From the NCBI RefSeq assembly GCF_000308515.1, contig NZ_BAFV01000022.1, forward strand, positions 1 through 64,000: a stretch of 64,000 nt of DNA, written 5' to 3'. Within the stretch, counting starts at the first letter, position 1; each line of letters opens with the position of its first letter. The notes under the pieces are model-generated. The model saw only the letters and a program-made list of their open reading frames with translations. It was not told where the DNA came from and did not search any database. The position numbers and the translations under genes are program-made. This DNA comes from Nocardia carnea NBRC 14403 (GTDB taxonomy: Bacteria > Actinomycetota > Actinomycetes > Mycobacteriales > Mycobacteriaceae). Below, in pieces: positions 47,945-58,636 of this stretch.

Positions 47945-49021
47945 GTGACCCTGCGTGAAAAACCGCGGATCGGCGCCGTGGCGAGTATCGAGTTCGGCCG
48001 CACGGTCCGTGTACTGCGGCTGCGCCGCCTCACGGCCCGGTTCGGCGTGCGCAGCGTGGTGGTGTCGGCGGTGCTGCTCGTCGCCGCCTGTGTCGTCTCA
48101 CTCCTGGCGCTGGGCTCCGGGGATTTCGATATCCCGCCCGACCGGGTGCTGCGGGCGCTGCTGGGCAGCGGGGTCGGTAGTGACGAACTCGTGGTGCTGG
48201 AGTGGCGGTTCCCGCGGGTATTGATGGCGCTGGTGCTCGGCGCGGCGCTCGGAATCAGCGGCGCGATCCTGCAGTCGGTGACCCGGAACCCGCTGGGCAG
48301 CCCCGATATCATCGGGTTCAACAACGGTGCCTATACGGGTGCACTGCTGGTCATCCTGGCCGGCGGTGGGTACTACGCCACCGCGGCCGGGGCGATCGGC
48401 GGCGGACTGGTCACCGCGCTGGCGATCTTCCTGCTCGCATTCCGGCAGAACATCAAGGGATTCCGGCTGGTGATCGTCGGTATCGGTATCGGTTCGATGC
48501 TGGCCGCGGCCAATACCTGGCTCATTCTGCGCGCCGACCTCGATACCGCCATGTCGGCCGCGGCCTGGGGGGTGGGCACGCTGGACGGGCTGACCTGGGC
48601 CGAGATCACGCCGGCGCTGGTGGTGCTGGCCGTGCTCGCACTCGCGGTGGTGCCCGCGGCACATCAGTTGCCGATCCTGGAATTGGGCGACGATGCGGCG
48701 CAGGCGCTGGGGGTCCGGGTGGGCCGGGCGCGATTGCTCCTCACGATCTTCAGTGTCGCGTTCACCGCTGTCGGTGCGGCCGTTGCGGGGCCGATCGCCT
48801 TCGTGGCACTCGCGGCCCCGCAGCTGGGCCGCCGATTGGCCCGGACACCGACGACGGCGCTGCTTCCGGCGGCGGCGATGGGGGCGTTTCTGCTGGCGGT
48901 ATGTGATTGGATCTCGCGCCGCGTCTTCGCGCCGACCTCCGTGCCGGTCGGTGTGGTGACGGCGTCGGTCGGTGGTGCATATCTGGCTTATCTGCTGGTG
49001 GTCGAGGCTCGACGGAACTGA
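47945..49021 (+). CDS. fepG: Ferric-siderophore ABC permease, FecCD family
   Basis: A 358-residue second permease subunit, from GTG 47945. It has a longer N-terminal cytoplasmic stretch (about 40 residues) before the first helix, then R-F-P-R-V-L-M-A-L-V-L-G-A-A-L-G-I-S-G-A-I-L-Q-S-V-T-R-N-P-L-G-S-P-D-I-I-G, the coupling loop L-G-D-D-A-A-Q-A-L-G-V-R-V and G-P-I-A-F-V-A-L-A-A-P-Q. It forms a heterodimer with the preceding protein. The gene order fepD-fepG-fepC is the common one. Confidence 0.9.
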   Translation: MTLREKPRIGAVASIEFGRTVRVLRLRRLTARFGVRSVVVSAVLLVAACVVSLLALGSGDFDIPPDRVLRALLGSGVGSDELVVLEWRFPRVLMALVLGAALGISGAILQSVTRNPLGSPDIIGFNNGAYTGALLVILAGGGYYATAAGAIGGGLVTALAIFLLAFRQNIKGFRLVIVGIGIGSMLAAANTWLILRADLDTAMSAAAWGVGTLDGLTWAEITPALVVLAVLALAVVPAAHQLPILELGDDAAQALGVRVGRARLLLTIFSVAFTAVGAAVAGPIAFVALAAPQLGRRLARTPTTALLPAAAMGAFLLAVCDWISRRVFAPTSVPVGVVTASVGGAYLAYLLVVEARRN

Positions 49022-49030
49022 GGAATCTTC

Positions 49031-49891
49031 GTGGACGAAAAACTAGAGCGCAGCGAATCTGCGCAGCAAACCGTCACCCCGCCCGCCGCCACGGACGCCC
49101 GGTTACGGGCCGACCGGCTGCGGCTGGGCTACCGCAACCGGGTGATCAGCGATGAGCTCACCGTCGATATCCCCGACGGCACCTTCACTGCCATCATCGG
49201 GCCGAATGCCTGCGGTAAATCGACGCTGCTGCGGGCATTGTCGCGGCTGCTGGCACCCGAATCCGGCGCGGTGCTGCTGGACGGTAAGGCCATCGGTTCC
49301 TATCCGGCGAAAGAGGTGGCCCGCCGTATCGGGCTGCTGCCGCAGAGTTCGACCGCGCCGGAAGGGATCCGGGTCGCCGATCTGGTGGCTCGGGGCCGGT
49401 ATCCGCACCAATCACTGGTCCGGCAGTGGTCGCGGCACGACGAGGAGGCGGTGGCCGCGGCGATGGCCGCCACCGGGGTGACGGATCTGTCCGGGCGGCT
49501 GGTCGACGAATTGTCCGGCGGGCAGCGGCAGCGGGTGTGGATCGCGATGGTGCTCGCCCAGGAGACGCCGATCGTGCTGCTCGACGAGCCCACCACCTTC
49601 CTCGATATCGCGCACCAGATCCAGCTGCTCGACCTGTGCCGGGAACTCAACCGGGATACCGGCCGGACAGTGGTCGCGGTACTGCACGATCTCAATCACG
49701 CGTTCCGTTACGCCGATCACCTGATCGCCATGCGCGACGGTGCGGTGGTCGCGGCCGGGGCGCCGCGCGAGATCGTCACGGCGGAACTGGTGCAGAAGGT
49801 TTTCGACCTGGGCTGCCGGGTGATCGACGATCCGGAAACGGGCACGCCACTGGTGGTTCCGCTCGGTGAGAAGGCGGTCCGGGTGGGCTGA
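49031..49891 (+). CDS. fepC: Ferric-siderophore ABC transporter ATPase
   Basis: A 286-residue ATPase. Walker A is I-G-P-N-A-C-G-K-S-T-L-L (residues about 56-67), Q-loop L-L-P-Q-S-S, signature E-L-S-G-G-Q-R-Q-R-V-W-I, Walker B I-V-L-L-D-E-P-T-T-F-L-D, and switch V-L-H-D-L-N-H-A-F-R-Y. It belongs to the FepC/FhuC group. It starts at GTG 49031, just after a GAGGAA ribosome site. It energises the two permeases encoded upstream. The NRPS gene follows after a fresh iron box, so the biosynthesis genes have their own promoter. Confidence 0.93.
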   Translation: MDEKLERSESAQQTVTPPAATDARLRADRLRLGYRNRVISDELTVDIPDGTFTAIIGPNACGKSTLLRALSRLLAPESGAVLLDGKAIGSYPAKEVARRIGLLPQSSTAPEGIRVADLVARGRYPHQSLVRQWSRHDEEAVAAAMAATGVTDLSGRLVDELSGGQRQRVWIAMVLAQETPIVLLDEPTTFLDIAHQIQLLDLCRELNRDTGRTVVAVLHDLNHAFRYADHLIAMRDGAVVAAGAPREIVTAELVQKVFDLGCRVIDDPETGTPLVVPLGEKAVRVG

Positions 49892-49943
49892 TCGAACAAA
49901 CTGAGCGCAAAGTCCGACTACAGTCAAGATGTTTCACTTTAGT

Positions 49944-49962
49944 AAAGGTTAGGCTAACCTCA
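49944..49962. promoter_or_regulatory. Iron box before the NRPS gene
   Basis: AAAGGTTAGGCTAACCTCA matches the IdeR/DmdR consensus at 16 of 19 positions. The TAGGCT inside it can serve as a -10, giving a start of transcription near 49962 and a leader of about 80 bases before the NRPS GTG (50042). Confidence 0.82.
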
Positions 49963-50041
49963 ACTGTGGTCGTGTGTTGTGCCGCGGTGTTCCCACCGGT
50001 GGCACGGCAGACGAAAGTGGTTCACAGCGAAGGGAGTTGCC

Positions 50042-53000
50042 GTGCCGGCGGCAGTGCAGAACGCGTCGACGATCAGCGGTGCAGGACTACCGCTCACCGG
50101 CCCCCAGCTGGGAATCTGGAACGCGCAGCAGTTCGACCCGGAATCCGGCCGCTACCTGGTGGGCGAGGTCCTCGAAATATCCGGTGCCGAGCCGATCGAT
50201 GTCGACGCACTGGCCGAGGCCATCGCGCTGACCGTCGCCGAGGCCGAGAACATGCGGCTGCGGTTCCGCGATACCGATTCCGGCCCCCGGCAATTCGTCA
50301 GCAACGAACCCGCAGTCCTGCGGCCGATGATCGACCTGCGCGGCGCCGCAGACCCGATTTCCCTGGCCCACGAGGCCGTCGCCCTCGAACGGCACGAGGC
50401 CGCGCAGCGGTGCCGGGGCATGGTCGATCGGCGGCTCTACAACTACACGCTGATCCGGCTCACCGAATGCGAAGTGTGGTGTGTGCAGCTGTACCACCAC
50501 CTGATCGTCGACGGCTACAGTGCGGCGCTGCTGTCGCGCCGGGTGGCTGCGCACTACACCGCATTGCGCCGGGGCACCGAACCCCCCAAGGCGACCTTCG
50601 GCACCATTGCTGATCTGGTGGCCGATGAGCAGGCCTACCGCGAGAGCGAGCATTTCACCGCCGACCAGGAGTACTGGCGCGACCAGCTCAGCCCCGCACC
50701 CGCGCTGGACGGGCGCGGTACCGCCCTCGGCGGCGCGGTGGAACGTACGATCCGCGCCGAGGCGATCCTGCCGGTCGCCACCCTCGACCGGCTGCGCCAA
50801 TGCACCGAGCGCTACCGGATCACCTGGGCGGACGGGCTGATCGCCTGTTACGCCGCGTATATCCAACGACAGCTCGGCACCTCCGATGTCGTGCTGTCGA
50901 TGCTGATGATGGGCCGTGTCGGGCGGGTCGCGCTCAGTACACCGTCGATGGCGGTGAACGTGCTGCCGCTGCGGTTGGCCGTGCACGCCCACGAAACAGT
51001 GGGCGAACTGGGCGTCCGGGTGGCGGAATCGCTGCGCGAGATGCGTAGGCACCAGCGCTACAGCGGTGCCGACCTGGCCCGTGACCTGAGCGGTTTCGGT
51101 GCGGGCGAGTTGCTGCACGGGGTCGGGATCAACCTGAAGGTCTTCGATTTCGCCCTCGACTTCGACGGCGCCAAAGGGGTCCTGCGCAATGTGGCGGGCG
51201 GGCCGCCGGAAGATCTCGGCCTAGTCGCGACTCCGCTGCCCGACAAATCCGTACTGCTGAACTTCGAATGCGATGCGCGCACCAACGATCCGGAGACCGC
51301 CTATCGCCGCATGGCAGGGCTGGTCCGGGTCATCGAGGCTTTCACCGAACTGGACAAGGTACAGGTCGGTGCGCTGGAACTGATCGACCCCGACGACCGG
51401 GCCCGGCTGCTGGCACAGCGTCGCGGGCCGGCGGCCGCGGCCGGAACCGAGCTGGTTCCGGCGGCACTGGACCGGATGGTCGCCGAATACGCCGGCGATA
51501 CCGTGCTGGTCGCCGGCGCGCGGCGATATACCGGTGCCGAACTGGGCGCGCAGGTGTATCGGCTGGTCCGGTACCTGCGCGACCAGGGCGTGCGGCCGGG
51601 AGACCGGGTGGGTGTCGCACTACCGCGCACGGCGGATCTGGTGGTGGCGCTGCTGGCCGTCTGGCGGGCCGGCGCGACCTATCTACCGCTGGACCCGGAA
51701 CATCCGGCGGCGCGGCTGCAGACGATGATCGACGACTCCGCTCCGGTGCTGGTCCTCACCGACAACACGCTGGTCGGCGAACTCGATTGCCGTACGGTCG
51801 CAGTGGACGGCGCCGAGGTACGCGCCGCGGTGCAGGAGTATCCGGACAGCCGCCCGGCCGAAGCCGCCATCCGGGGCGACCACGCCGCCTATGTTCTCTA
51901 CACTTCCGGATCCACCGGCACTCCCAAGGGTGTGGTGATCGACCACAACGCCCTCGCGCAACTGGTCGCCGGGCACCGGTCCGGTATCTACGCCGAAACC
52001 GTCGAGCGGGCCGGCGGCCACCGGCTGGCCATCGCCCACACCACCTCGTTCGCCTTCGACGCCGCGCTCGACCCGCTGCTGTGGCTGCTCGACGGCCACC
52101 GGATCCACCTGTACGACAGTGTGACCCGCCGCGACCCCGCCGCGCTCGTGGCCGCCTTCGGCGCGGACGGGATCGAGGTCGCCGACGGCACCCCCACACT
52201 TGCCGCCGCCCTGTTCACACATGGGCTGGCCGAGGTGGCGCCGCGCCTGCTGGTCCTCGGCGGTGAGGCCTGCCCACCGGACCTCTGGCAGCAGGTACAG
52301 ACCGCCGGAATCAGCGCCGTCAATCTCTACGGGCCCACCGAGGCCACGGTCGACGCCATCGGCGCACCCGTATGCGGCACCGATCCGCATATCGGGGTGC
52401 CGCTACCCGGAGTGCGAGCCTACCTGCTGGACAACGGTTTACAGGTGGTCGCGGACGGGCAGCCCGGCGAGCTGTACCTGGCGGGGGCCGGGATCGCGCA
52501 GGGTTATCTGGGCCGGCCCGGACTGAGCGCAGAACGTTTCGTAGCCGACCCGTTCGGCCCGCCGGGTGCCCGGATGTACCGCACCGGCGATCTGGCGCGC
52601 TGGGTGCCGGGGCAGGGCTACTTCTATGCGGGCCGGGCGGATGCGCAGATCAAGATCCGCGGGCACCGGATCGAAATCGGTGAGGTGGAAGCCGCATTGA
52701 GCGGGCTGCCCGAGGTCGTCGCCGCGGCCGCCGATATCCGCGAGCTCGCGGGCCGGCAGAGCCTGATCGGTTATGTGGTCGCCACCGGCGAGGCCGCAGC
52801 GCAGATACACGACGGTGCCGCGGATCTCGGCGCCCGGTTACGCAACCGGCTGGCCGATACGCTGCCCGACCCCATGGTTCCCACCCGGATCGTGGTGCTC
52901 GACGAACTCCCGTGGACGGTCAACGGCAAGGTGGACCGGCCCGCGTTACCCGATCCGGTGGAATCCACCGGCGGGCGGGCACCGGCTACACCGGCCGAAC

Positions 53001-56000
53001 AGGCGATCGCCGAGGTGGTGGCCGAACTACTCGGTCGCGACAGCGATACCGTCGATATCGACGACGATTTCTTCGGCGCCGGCGGCGACAGCATCACCGC
53101 GATCGGTGTCTGCGCGAAACTGCGCGAACGCGGCTTCGTCCTGGCACCGCAGGATCTGCTGACCCGCCGCGGTCTCGCGGATCTGGCGGCCGCGGCCGAC
53201 CCCGTGCCGGTTTCGGCGGATAACCGCCCGGCGCCGGTGCCGCGCGCGGAATCCGTCACGATCGCGTTACCGCCGCAGGATCTTGCGGAACTCGCCACCG
53301 TGCACGGGCCCGTCGCCGATGTGCTGCCGCTGTCACCGCTGCAGGAAGGGTTACTGTTCCACGCGCTGCGCGACGGCGCCGCCGACGTCTACACCCTGAC
53401 GGCACGGTTCGAACTGTCCGGCCCGGTGGACCCCGACCGGCTGGCCGCCGCGTTCACCGAAGTACTGCACCGGCACCCGAACCTGGGTGCCGCATTCCAC
53501 TACGACCGCGTCGACCAACCGGTCCAGGTGATCCCCCGCAACCCGCAGATCGCCTGGCGGGTCGAGGATCTGCGCGACCGGCCGGACGCCGCGGACCGCG
53601 CGCTGACGCTGGAGCAGACCGCGGGCGCGGAACTGTTCGATATCGGCGATCCGCCGCTGCTGCGCGCCCTGCTGATCCGGCTCTCCGATACCGTGCACCG
53701 GCTGGTGCTCACCGCCCACCACCTGCTGGCCGACGGCTGGTCGATCCCGATCGTGCTGCGCGAGATGCTCGCCCGCTATCACGGTGAGGAACTGCCCGAA
53801 CCCGGCTACTACGGCACCTATCTGGCGTGGCTCGCCGCCCGCGATACGGTCGCGGAAACCCGCCGCTGGGGCGATTACCTCGCCGGGCTGGAGGCACCGA
53901 GCCTGATCGGCGCACCCGGGCCACGTTCGGCCGCGGTCGGGTTGCAGGTACCGCTGGGCTCCGAGACCGCGGCCGCGCTCGAATCCTTCGGCCGGGCCCA
54001 CGGGCTCACGATGAACACCCTGCTGCAGGGTGCGTGGTCGATGGTGCTGGCCGAACAGCTCGGCCGGACCGATGTGGTGTTCGGTGCGGTGGTGTCGGGC
54101 CGGCCCGCGGACCTGCCCGGTGTGGGCGGCATGGTCGGCCTGTTCAGCAATACGGTTCCGGTGCGGATGACCCTCGATACCGGGCGGCCGGTCGCCGAGC
54201 AGTTCGCCGCCTTCCAGCGGACCACACTGGAACTGCAGAACCAGGGCTATCTGGGCCTGGCGACCGTGGAACGCGCGGCGGGGGTCGGGCGGCTCTTCGA
54301 TACGCTCGTCGTCTACGAGAATTTCCCCAAAACCGGTGTGGCGCCGAAGGAAACACACGAGGTCGGCGTTGCCGACGTCGCCGTGCACAGCCTCACCCAC
54401 TATCCGGTGACCGTGACGGCACTGCCCGGTGACCGGTTCCGGCTCATGCTGCACTACGCGCCGGGCGCGATCGAGGAAGCGAACGGGCAGCGGATGGCGG
54501 CGCGGCTGGGTGCCGTGCTCACCGCGCTGGTCGGCGATCCGGCCGCCACCGTCGGTGCGGTACTCGACCGAACCCGGCACCCGGACAGTCACGGTGCGAC
54601 GCTGGCCGATTGGACCTCGGCAACCGAGATAGATCCCGCCTCCCCGGCACTCACCGCCGAGGGCATGACCATTTCCTACCGTGAGTTCGGCGAACGCGCC
54701 GATCGCCTGGCGCGCTGGCTCGTTTCCCAGCGGATCGGCCCGGAGACGGTGGTGGTGGTCGCGATGCGGCGCTGTGGCGAGGCTGTTATCGCCGCGCACG
54801 CGATCAGTCGCGCCGGTGGGGTCTACCTTCCGGTGGACCCGGGGCAGCCGGCCGAGCGGCTGGACACGATTCTCGAGACCGCCGCTCCGGCACTCGTCCT
54901 CACCACGAGCACCGACGATTTCGCGACCGGACGGGCGCCTGTCATCGCGACCGACACCCTCGACCTCACCGGTTTCGCGGCGAATACGCTCACCGACGCG
55001 GACCGGCTCGCACCGCTGCGCCCGGACAATGCCGCCTACCTGCTGTTCACCTCCGGGTCCACCGGTGTGCCGAAGGGCGTATCGGTGAGCCATGCGGCCA
55101 TCGTCAACACCTTCGCCTGGCTGCAGGAACACCACCGGTTCGGGCTGGGTGACACCATGCTGTACCGCACCCCGGCCACCTTCGACGCCTCGCTGCTGGA
55201 GATCTACCTGCCGCTGCTGGTGGGCGCCCGGATCGTGGTCGCCCGGCCCAACGGCCACCGCGACCCCTACTACCAGGCCGAACTCATGGCCGACGAGCAG
55301 GTCACCGCGGTGCAGATGACTTCCTCGATGCTCACGACGATGGCCGAGGAAAGCGATCTCACCGGATGTTCCGCGCTCCGTTGCGTGTTCACCGGTGGCG
55401 AACCGCTACCACCGGCCACCGCGCAGCGGTTCCGGGAAGTCACCGGCACCAAGGTGAACAACCTCTACGGCCCCACCGAAGCCGCGGTCTGCATCACCTA
55501 CCACGTCACCGACGACACCGATCTGGACACGGTCCCCATCGGCCGCCCGCCCGGCGGTGCGGGGGTGCGCGTACTGGACGAGAAACTGCGCCCGGTGCCG
55601 TTCGGCACGGTCGGCGAGCTCTACCTCACCGGCGTGCAGCTCGCCCGCGGCTACCTGCACGAACCGGCGCGCACCGCGCATACCTTCGTCGCCGACCCCG
55701 CCGGCAGCGGTGAACTCATGTACCGCACCGGTGATCTGGTGCGCTGGGGCGCCGAGGGCGAACTCGACTACATCGGCCGCACCGACAGTCAGGTGAAACT
55801 GCGCGGCCAGCGGATCGAACTCGGCGATATCGAATCGGCGGTCCTGCGCCGCCCCGAGATCGCCCAGGCCGCGGTGATCCTGCGGGAGGATATTCCCGGC
55901 GACCAACGCCTGGTCGCCTACCTCCGCGCTCGGTCCGGCGCCACCGTCGATACCGAGGAACTGCGGGTCGCGCTCCGGAATGTGCTGCCCTCCTACATGA

Positions 56001-57559
56001 TTCCTGCGGCATTCGTCGAGCTCGACGCGATCCCGATGACCGTCAGCGACAAACTCGACCGCAAGGCGCTGCCCGTCCCGGAATACCCGGTGGATGTGGC
56101 CGCCACTGGACAGGTCGTGACCCCGACCGCCGTTCCAGGCACACCGGTTGCGGCTCAGACGGCGGGTCCGGGCGTACCGGCGCCGGCTCCGGGGAGGCAG
56201 ACGGCGGGTCCGGATGTATCTGCGGCCGCCCTCGGCGCGCCGGCCATGTCTTCGAGCGCATCGACCGTGGCACAGGGCGGCCCGGCCGCTCCGGAAGCGC
56301 AGACCGTGGCTCCGGAAGCGCAGACCGCGCCTTCGGGTGTGCAGACCGCGGCTTCCGGGTCGCTGACGGCGGTTCCCGGCGAACCCGGGGGAGTGCCGGG
56401 AGTGGCCGGCGCGGTTACCGCGGCCATGGCCGCGGTGCTGGGTATCGCGGCGATCGGGCCGGATGACGATTTCTTCGCCGTCGGCGGTCATTCCCTGACC
56501 GCGGTGCGGTTGGTCGGGCGGTTGCGCCGCGCCGGATACGGGGTCGTCGTCGACGACGTTTTCGAGGCGCCGACCGTTCGCGCCCTCACGACACGTATCG
56601 AAGCGGTGGCGGTCGGCGGAAACGGCTCCGCCGACGCGGGTTCCATTGTCTCGAGTACCGCAGCGCCGAAAACCGCAGCGCCGAAAACCGCAGCGCCGAA
56701 CACCGCAGTGTCGGAGACTGCAGTGTCGGAGACTGTGGCACCGGAGCATGTGCCACCGGCGACCGCTGCGACGAATCCCGCAGTGCTGGAGACGCTGTCG
56801 CCGGAGACGGTGTCCGAGGAGATTGCGATGCTGGGCCGGCGCCTCGACCATGTGCTGCGGTTACGTGACCGCGGCGCGGCCGAGCCGCTGTTCTGTGTGC
56901 ATCCCGTGGGCGGAACGGCCTGGCAGTTCGCTCCGCTGGCCCGGCGGTTGCGCGCCGACCGGCCGCTGATCGGCCTCCAGTTACCCGCCCTGCGCGGTGT
57001 GGATTCCGGGGCCGAGACCATCGACGAACTGGCCGCCCGCTACCTGGAAACCGTTCGCGAAATCCAGCCGGAGGGCCCGTACCACCTGCTGGGCTATTCG
57101 CTCGGCGGCAATATCGTGCACGCCATGGCGGCCGCGCTCACCGCGGCCGGCGCGGAGGTCGCATTCGTGGGGATGGTCGATTCGCATCCGCTCGCCGACC
57201 TCGCCGAACAGGCCACCGAGGCGCTGGCCGATCCGGCCCGGCTGGACCGGTTGCTTCCGGAACTGCCCGAGGACGCCCCGGATCTCGCTGCGCTCGTCCG
57301 CGGCGCCGCCGGCGAATTGCTGCGGATGGTCACGAAATCCGAGGCACCCCGGTATTCCGGGCACATGTCGCTCTACGCCGCCGATCTCGGCGAGGACCAG
57401 GACGCCCCGCGCGTCGCCGCCCAGCTGGCCGGCTGGCGCGCTGCCGGCGCCCGGATCATCCCGCGCCGGTTGCCTTACACCCATTTCGGGATCGTCGCCG
57501 ACGGCGGCTGGGCCGAGGTTGCCGCGCTGCTCGATACCGACCCGGCGTTGCGGACCTGA
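50042..57559 (+). CDS. dhbF: Two-module catecholate siderophore NRPS (C-A-T-C-A-T-TE)
   Basis: A 2505-residue synthetase of DhbF/EntF type. In order: C1 (about 12-430; H-H-L-I-V-D-G at 152-158), A1 (about 455-960; [11 protein letters not shown] near 620), T1 (Ser1017 in G-G-D-S), C2 (about 1085-1500; H-H-L-L-A-D-G at 1226), A2 (about 1530-2010; [11 protein letters not shown] near 1670), T2 (Ser2151 in G-G-H-S) and TE (Ser2353 in G-Y-S-L-G-G). Eye-read pocket codes are DADDVGLVDK (basic, Arg-like) for A1 and DALQFGLVCK (closest to Gly) for A2. No epimerase is seen. T2 sits between two Ala/Pro/Thr-rich linkers. The start is GTG 50042, after GAAGGGAG. No MbtH-type helper gene is in the window. 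Confidence 0.92.
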   Translation: MPAAVQNASTISGAGLPLTGPQLGIWNAQQFDPESGRYLVGEVLEISGAEPIDVDALAEAIALTVAEAENMRLRFRDTDSGPRQFVSNEPAVLRPMIDLRGAADPISLAHEAVALERHEAAQRCRGMVDRRLYNYTLIRLTECEVWCVQLYHHLIVDGYSAALLSRRVAAHYTALRRGTEPPKATFGTIADLVADEQAYRESEHFTADQEYWRDQLSPAPALDGRGTALGGAVERTIRAEAILPVATLDRLRQCTERYRITWADGLIACYAAYIQRQLGTSDVVLSMLMMGRVGRVALSTPSMAVNVLPLRLAVHAHETVGELGVRVAESLREMRRHQRYSGADLARDLSGFGAGELLHGVGINLKVFDFALDFDGAKGVLRNVAGGPPEDLGLVATPLPDKSVLLNFECDARTNDPETAYRRMAGLVRVIEAFTELDKVQVGALELIDPDDRARLLAQRRGPAAAAGTELVPAALDRMVAEYAGDTVLVAGARRYTGAELGAQVYRLVRYLRDQGVRPGDRVGVALPRTADLVVALLAVWRAGATYLPLDPEHPAARLQTMIDDSAPVLVLTDNTLVGELDCRTVAVDGAEVRAAVQEYPDSRPAEAAIRGDHAAYVLYTSGSTGTPKGVVIDHNALAQLVAGHRSGIYAETVERAGGHRLAIAHTTSFAFDAALDPLLWLLDGHRIHLYDSVTRRDPAALVAAFGADGIEVADGTPTLAAALFTHGLAEVAPRLLVLGGEACPPDLWQQVQTAGISAVNLYGPTEATVDAIGAPVCGTDPHIGVPLPGVRAYLLDNGLQVVADGQPGELYLAGAGIAQGYLGRPGLSAERFVADPFGPPGARMYRTGDLARWVPGQGYFYAGRADAQIKIRGHRIEIGEVEAALSGLPEVVAAAADIRELAGRQSLIGYVVATGEAAAQIHDGAADLGARLRNRLADTLPDPMVPTRIVVLDELPWTVNGKVDRPALPDPVESTGGRAPATPAEQAIAEVVAELLGRDSDTVDIDDDFFGAGGDSITAIGVCAKLRERGFVLAPQDLLTRRGLADLAAAADPVPVSADNRPAPVPRAESVTIALPPQDLAELATVHGPVADVLPLSPLQEGLLFHALRDGAADVYTLTARFELSGPVDPDRLAAAFTEVLHRHPNLGAAFHYDRVDQPVQVIPRNPQIAWRVEDLRDRPDAADRALTLEQTAGAELFDIGDPPLLRALLIRLSDTVHRLVLTAHHLLADGWSIPIVLREMLARYHGEELPEPGYYGTYLAWLAARDTVAETRRWGDYLAGLEAPSLIGAPGPRSAAVGLQVPLGSETAAALESFGRAHGLTMNTLLQGAWSMVLAEQLGRTDVVFGAVVSGRPADLPGVGGMVGLFSNTVPVRMTLDTGRPVAEQFAAFQRTTLELQNQGYLGLATVERAAGVGRLFDTLVVYENFPKTGVAPKETHEVGVADVAVHSLTHYPVTVTALPGDRFRLMLHYAPGAIEEANGQRMAARLGAVLTALVGDPAATVGAVLDRTRHPDSHGATLADWTSATEIDPASPALTAEGMTISYREFGERADRLARWLVSQRIGPETVVVVAMRRCGEAVIAAHAISRAGGVYLPVDPGQPAERLDTILETAAPALVLTTSTDDFATGRAPVIATDTLDLTGFAANTLTDADRLAPLRPDNAAYLLFTSGSTGVPKGVSVSHAAIVNTFAWLQEHHRFGLGDTMLYRTPATFDASLLEIYLPLLVGARIVVARPNGHRDPYYQAELMADEQVTAVQMTSSMLTTMAEESDLTGCSALRCVFTGGEPLPPATAQRFREVTGTKVNNLYGPTEAAVCITYHVTDDTDLDTVPIGRPPGGAGVRVLDEKLRPVPFGTVGELYLTGVQLARGYLHEPARTAHTFVADPAGSGELMYRTGDLVRWGAEGELDYIGRTDSQVKLRGQRIELGDIESAVLRRPEIAQAAVILREDIPGDQRLVAYLRARSGATVDTEELRVALRNVLPSYMIPAAFVELDAIPMTVSDKLDRKALPVPEYPVDVAATGQVVTPTAVPGTPVAAQTAGPGVPAPAPGRQTAGPDVSAAALGAPAMSSSASTVAQGGPAAPEAQTVAPEAQTAPSGVQTAASGSLTAVPGEPGGVPGVAGAVTAAMAAVLGIAAIGPDDDFFAVGGHSLTAVRLVGRLRRAGYGVVVDDVFEAPTVRALTTRIEAVAVGGNGSADAGSIVSSTAAPKTAAPKTAAPNTAVSETAVSETVAPEHVPPATAATNPAVLETLSPETVSEEIAMLGRRLDHVLRLRDRGAAEPLFCVHPVGGTAWQFAPLARRLRADRPLIGLQLPALRGVDSGAETIDELAARYLETVREIQPEGPYHLLGYSLGGNIVHAMAAALTAAGAEVAFVGMVDSHPLADLAEQATEALADPARLDRLLPELPEDAPDLAALVRGAAGELLRMVTKSEAPRYSGHMSLYAADLGEDQDAPRVAAQLAGWRAAGARIIPRRLPYTHFGIVADGGWAEVAALLDTDPALRT
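56660..56734 (+). repeat. Five 15-bp tandem units in the NRPS linker
   Basis: Three copies of GCAGCGCCGAAAACC (the third with one change) are followed by two exact copies of GCAGTGTCGGAGACT, all in frame. They encode the repeats A-A-P-K-T and A-V-S-E-T between T2 and the thioesterase domain. The unit type changes from basic to acidic half-way. Confidence 0.9.
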
Positions 57560-57637
57560 CCGTGCGGGCAGGCCTCAGAGACTCTGCCGCGGCACCATCC
57601 GGTGCCCCGGCGGTTCGAGAAAGAAAGTGAAGTACCT

Positions 57638-58636
57638 ATGTCGCTGTTATCCCACAGCCGCTTCGCGGCCTGGCTACGTGCTGTAGTCGGCCTGTTCGTC
57701 GCGGTACTCGCGGTCGCGGGCTGTAGCTCCGATGCCGAGCCTGCCGCCGAAGCCGGGACCCGGCCGATCCAGACCGAGAAGGGCGCCGTCGAGGTGCCGG
57801 CCGACCCGCAGCGGGTCGTGGTGCTCAACGGCGCCCTCGCGGGCTACCTCTACGACCTCGATGTGCCGGTGGCCGCGGCGGATACCCGGGTTCTCGGTGT
57901 GACCGACCGCAGCGGAAAGTTTCCCCCGACGTGGGCGGATGACGCGACCGAACAGGGCACCCAGGTGGTGCCGATCGGGCAGAGCGTGAACGTGGAGTTC
58001 GTGGCCTCGATGCAGCCCGACCTGATCATCGGCGGCGGCCAGGGCTTCCCGGCCAAACAGTCGGTGGATGCCTATGACCAGCTCAGTGCTATCGCGCCGA
58101 CAGTGCTGGTGCCCGGTGATGTCACCGACTGGCAGGGGCAGCTGAAGTTGCTGGCCGATGTGGTCAACAAGGGCGACAAGGTCGATGAGCTGATCACCGC
58201 CTACGACGACAAGCTCAAGCAGGTCGCCGAAACCGTCAAGGCGCCCGAGCAGCAGATCGGCTACTTCCAGTCCGCCGCCGACGGTAAGCCGAAGATGGTC
58301 CTGCCGAACGCCGCGCTGCCGACACTGCTGGCCGAGCTGGGTTTCAAGGCCGACGATCAGGTTGTCGCCAAGGCCGGTAACCCGGAGATCAACCCCTCCG
58401 CCGACTGGTTCAACTTCAGCCCCGAACTGCTGACCAAGGTCGTGGACCAGCCCGTGGTGATCGTGGTTCCGCTCAGCGGTGCCAAGAGCGCGGCCGAGCT
58501 CGCCGAGGACCCGATGTTCGCGCAGCTGCCCGCGTTCAAGAGCAAGAAGGTCTATGAGCTGCCGGCCACCAGCTACCGGCCGGACTACCGCGGCGTGATG
58601 AACACCCTCGACCTGATCCAGGAGCAGTTCAAGTGA
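57638..58636 (+). CDS. fepB: Ferric-siderophore binding lipoprotein
   Basis: A 332-residue substrate-binding lipoprotein of the FepB/FhuD (helical-backbone) class, with a signal peptide and lipobox V-A-G-C. Family points are V-E-V-P-A-D-P-Q-R-V-V-V-L-N near 55, a Q-P-D-L-I-I-G-G-G-Q region near 125, L-S-A-I-A-P-T-V near 150, and a long central helix. It should hand the iron-loaded siderophore to the FepDGC-like transporter 8 kb upstream. The start is ATG 57638. Its end overlaps the exporter start, so import and export genes are in one transcript with the NRPS. Confidence 0.9.
   Translation: MSLLSHSRFAAWLRAVVGLFVAVLAVAGCSSDAEPAAEAGTRPIQTEKGAVEVPADPQRVVVLNGALAGYLYDLDVPVAAADTRVLGVTDRSGKFPPTWADDATEQGTQVVPIGQSVNVEFVASMQPDLIIGGGQGFPAKQSVDAYDQLSAIAPTVLVPGDVTDWQGQLKLLADVVNKGDKVDELITAYDDKLKQVAETVKAPEQQIGYFQSAADGKPKMVLPNAALPTLLAELGFKADDQVVAKAGNPEINPSADWFNFSPELLTKVVDQPVVIVVPLSGAKSAAELAEDPMFAQLPAFKSKKVYELPATSYRPDYRGVMNTLDLIQEQFK

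Noticed and set aside
49979..50041. An in-frame upstream start that would lengthen the NRPS by 21 residues
   Set aside because: No ribosome site stands before it and the extra residues are Arg/Trp-rich and unlike a C domain. GTG 50042 has GAAGGGAG at the right distance.
53351..55258. 635-codon minus-strand frame inside the NRPS
   Set aside because: Antisense shadow with no motif; the plus strand encodes C and A domains here.
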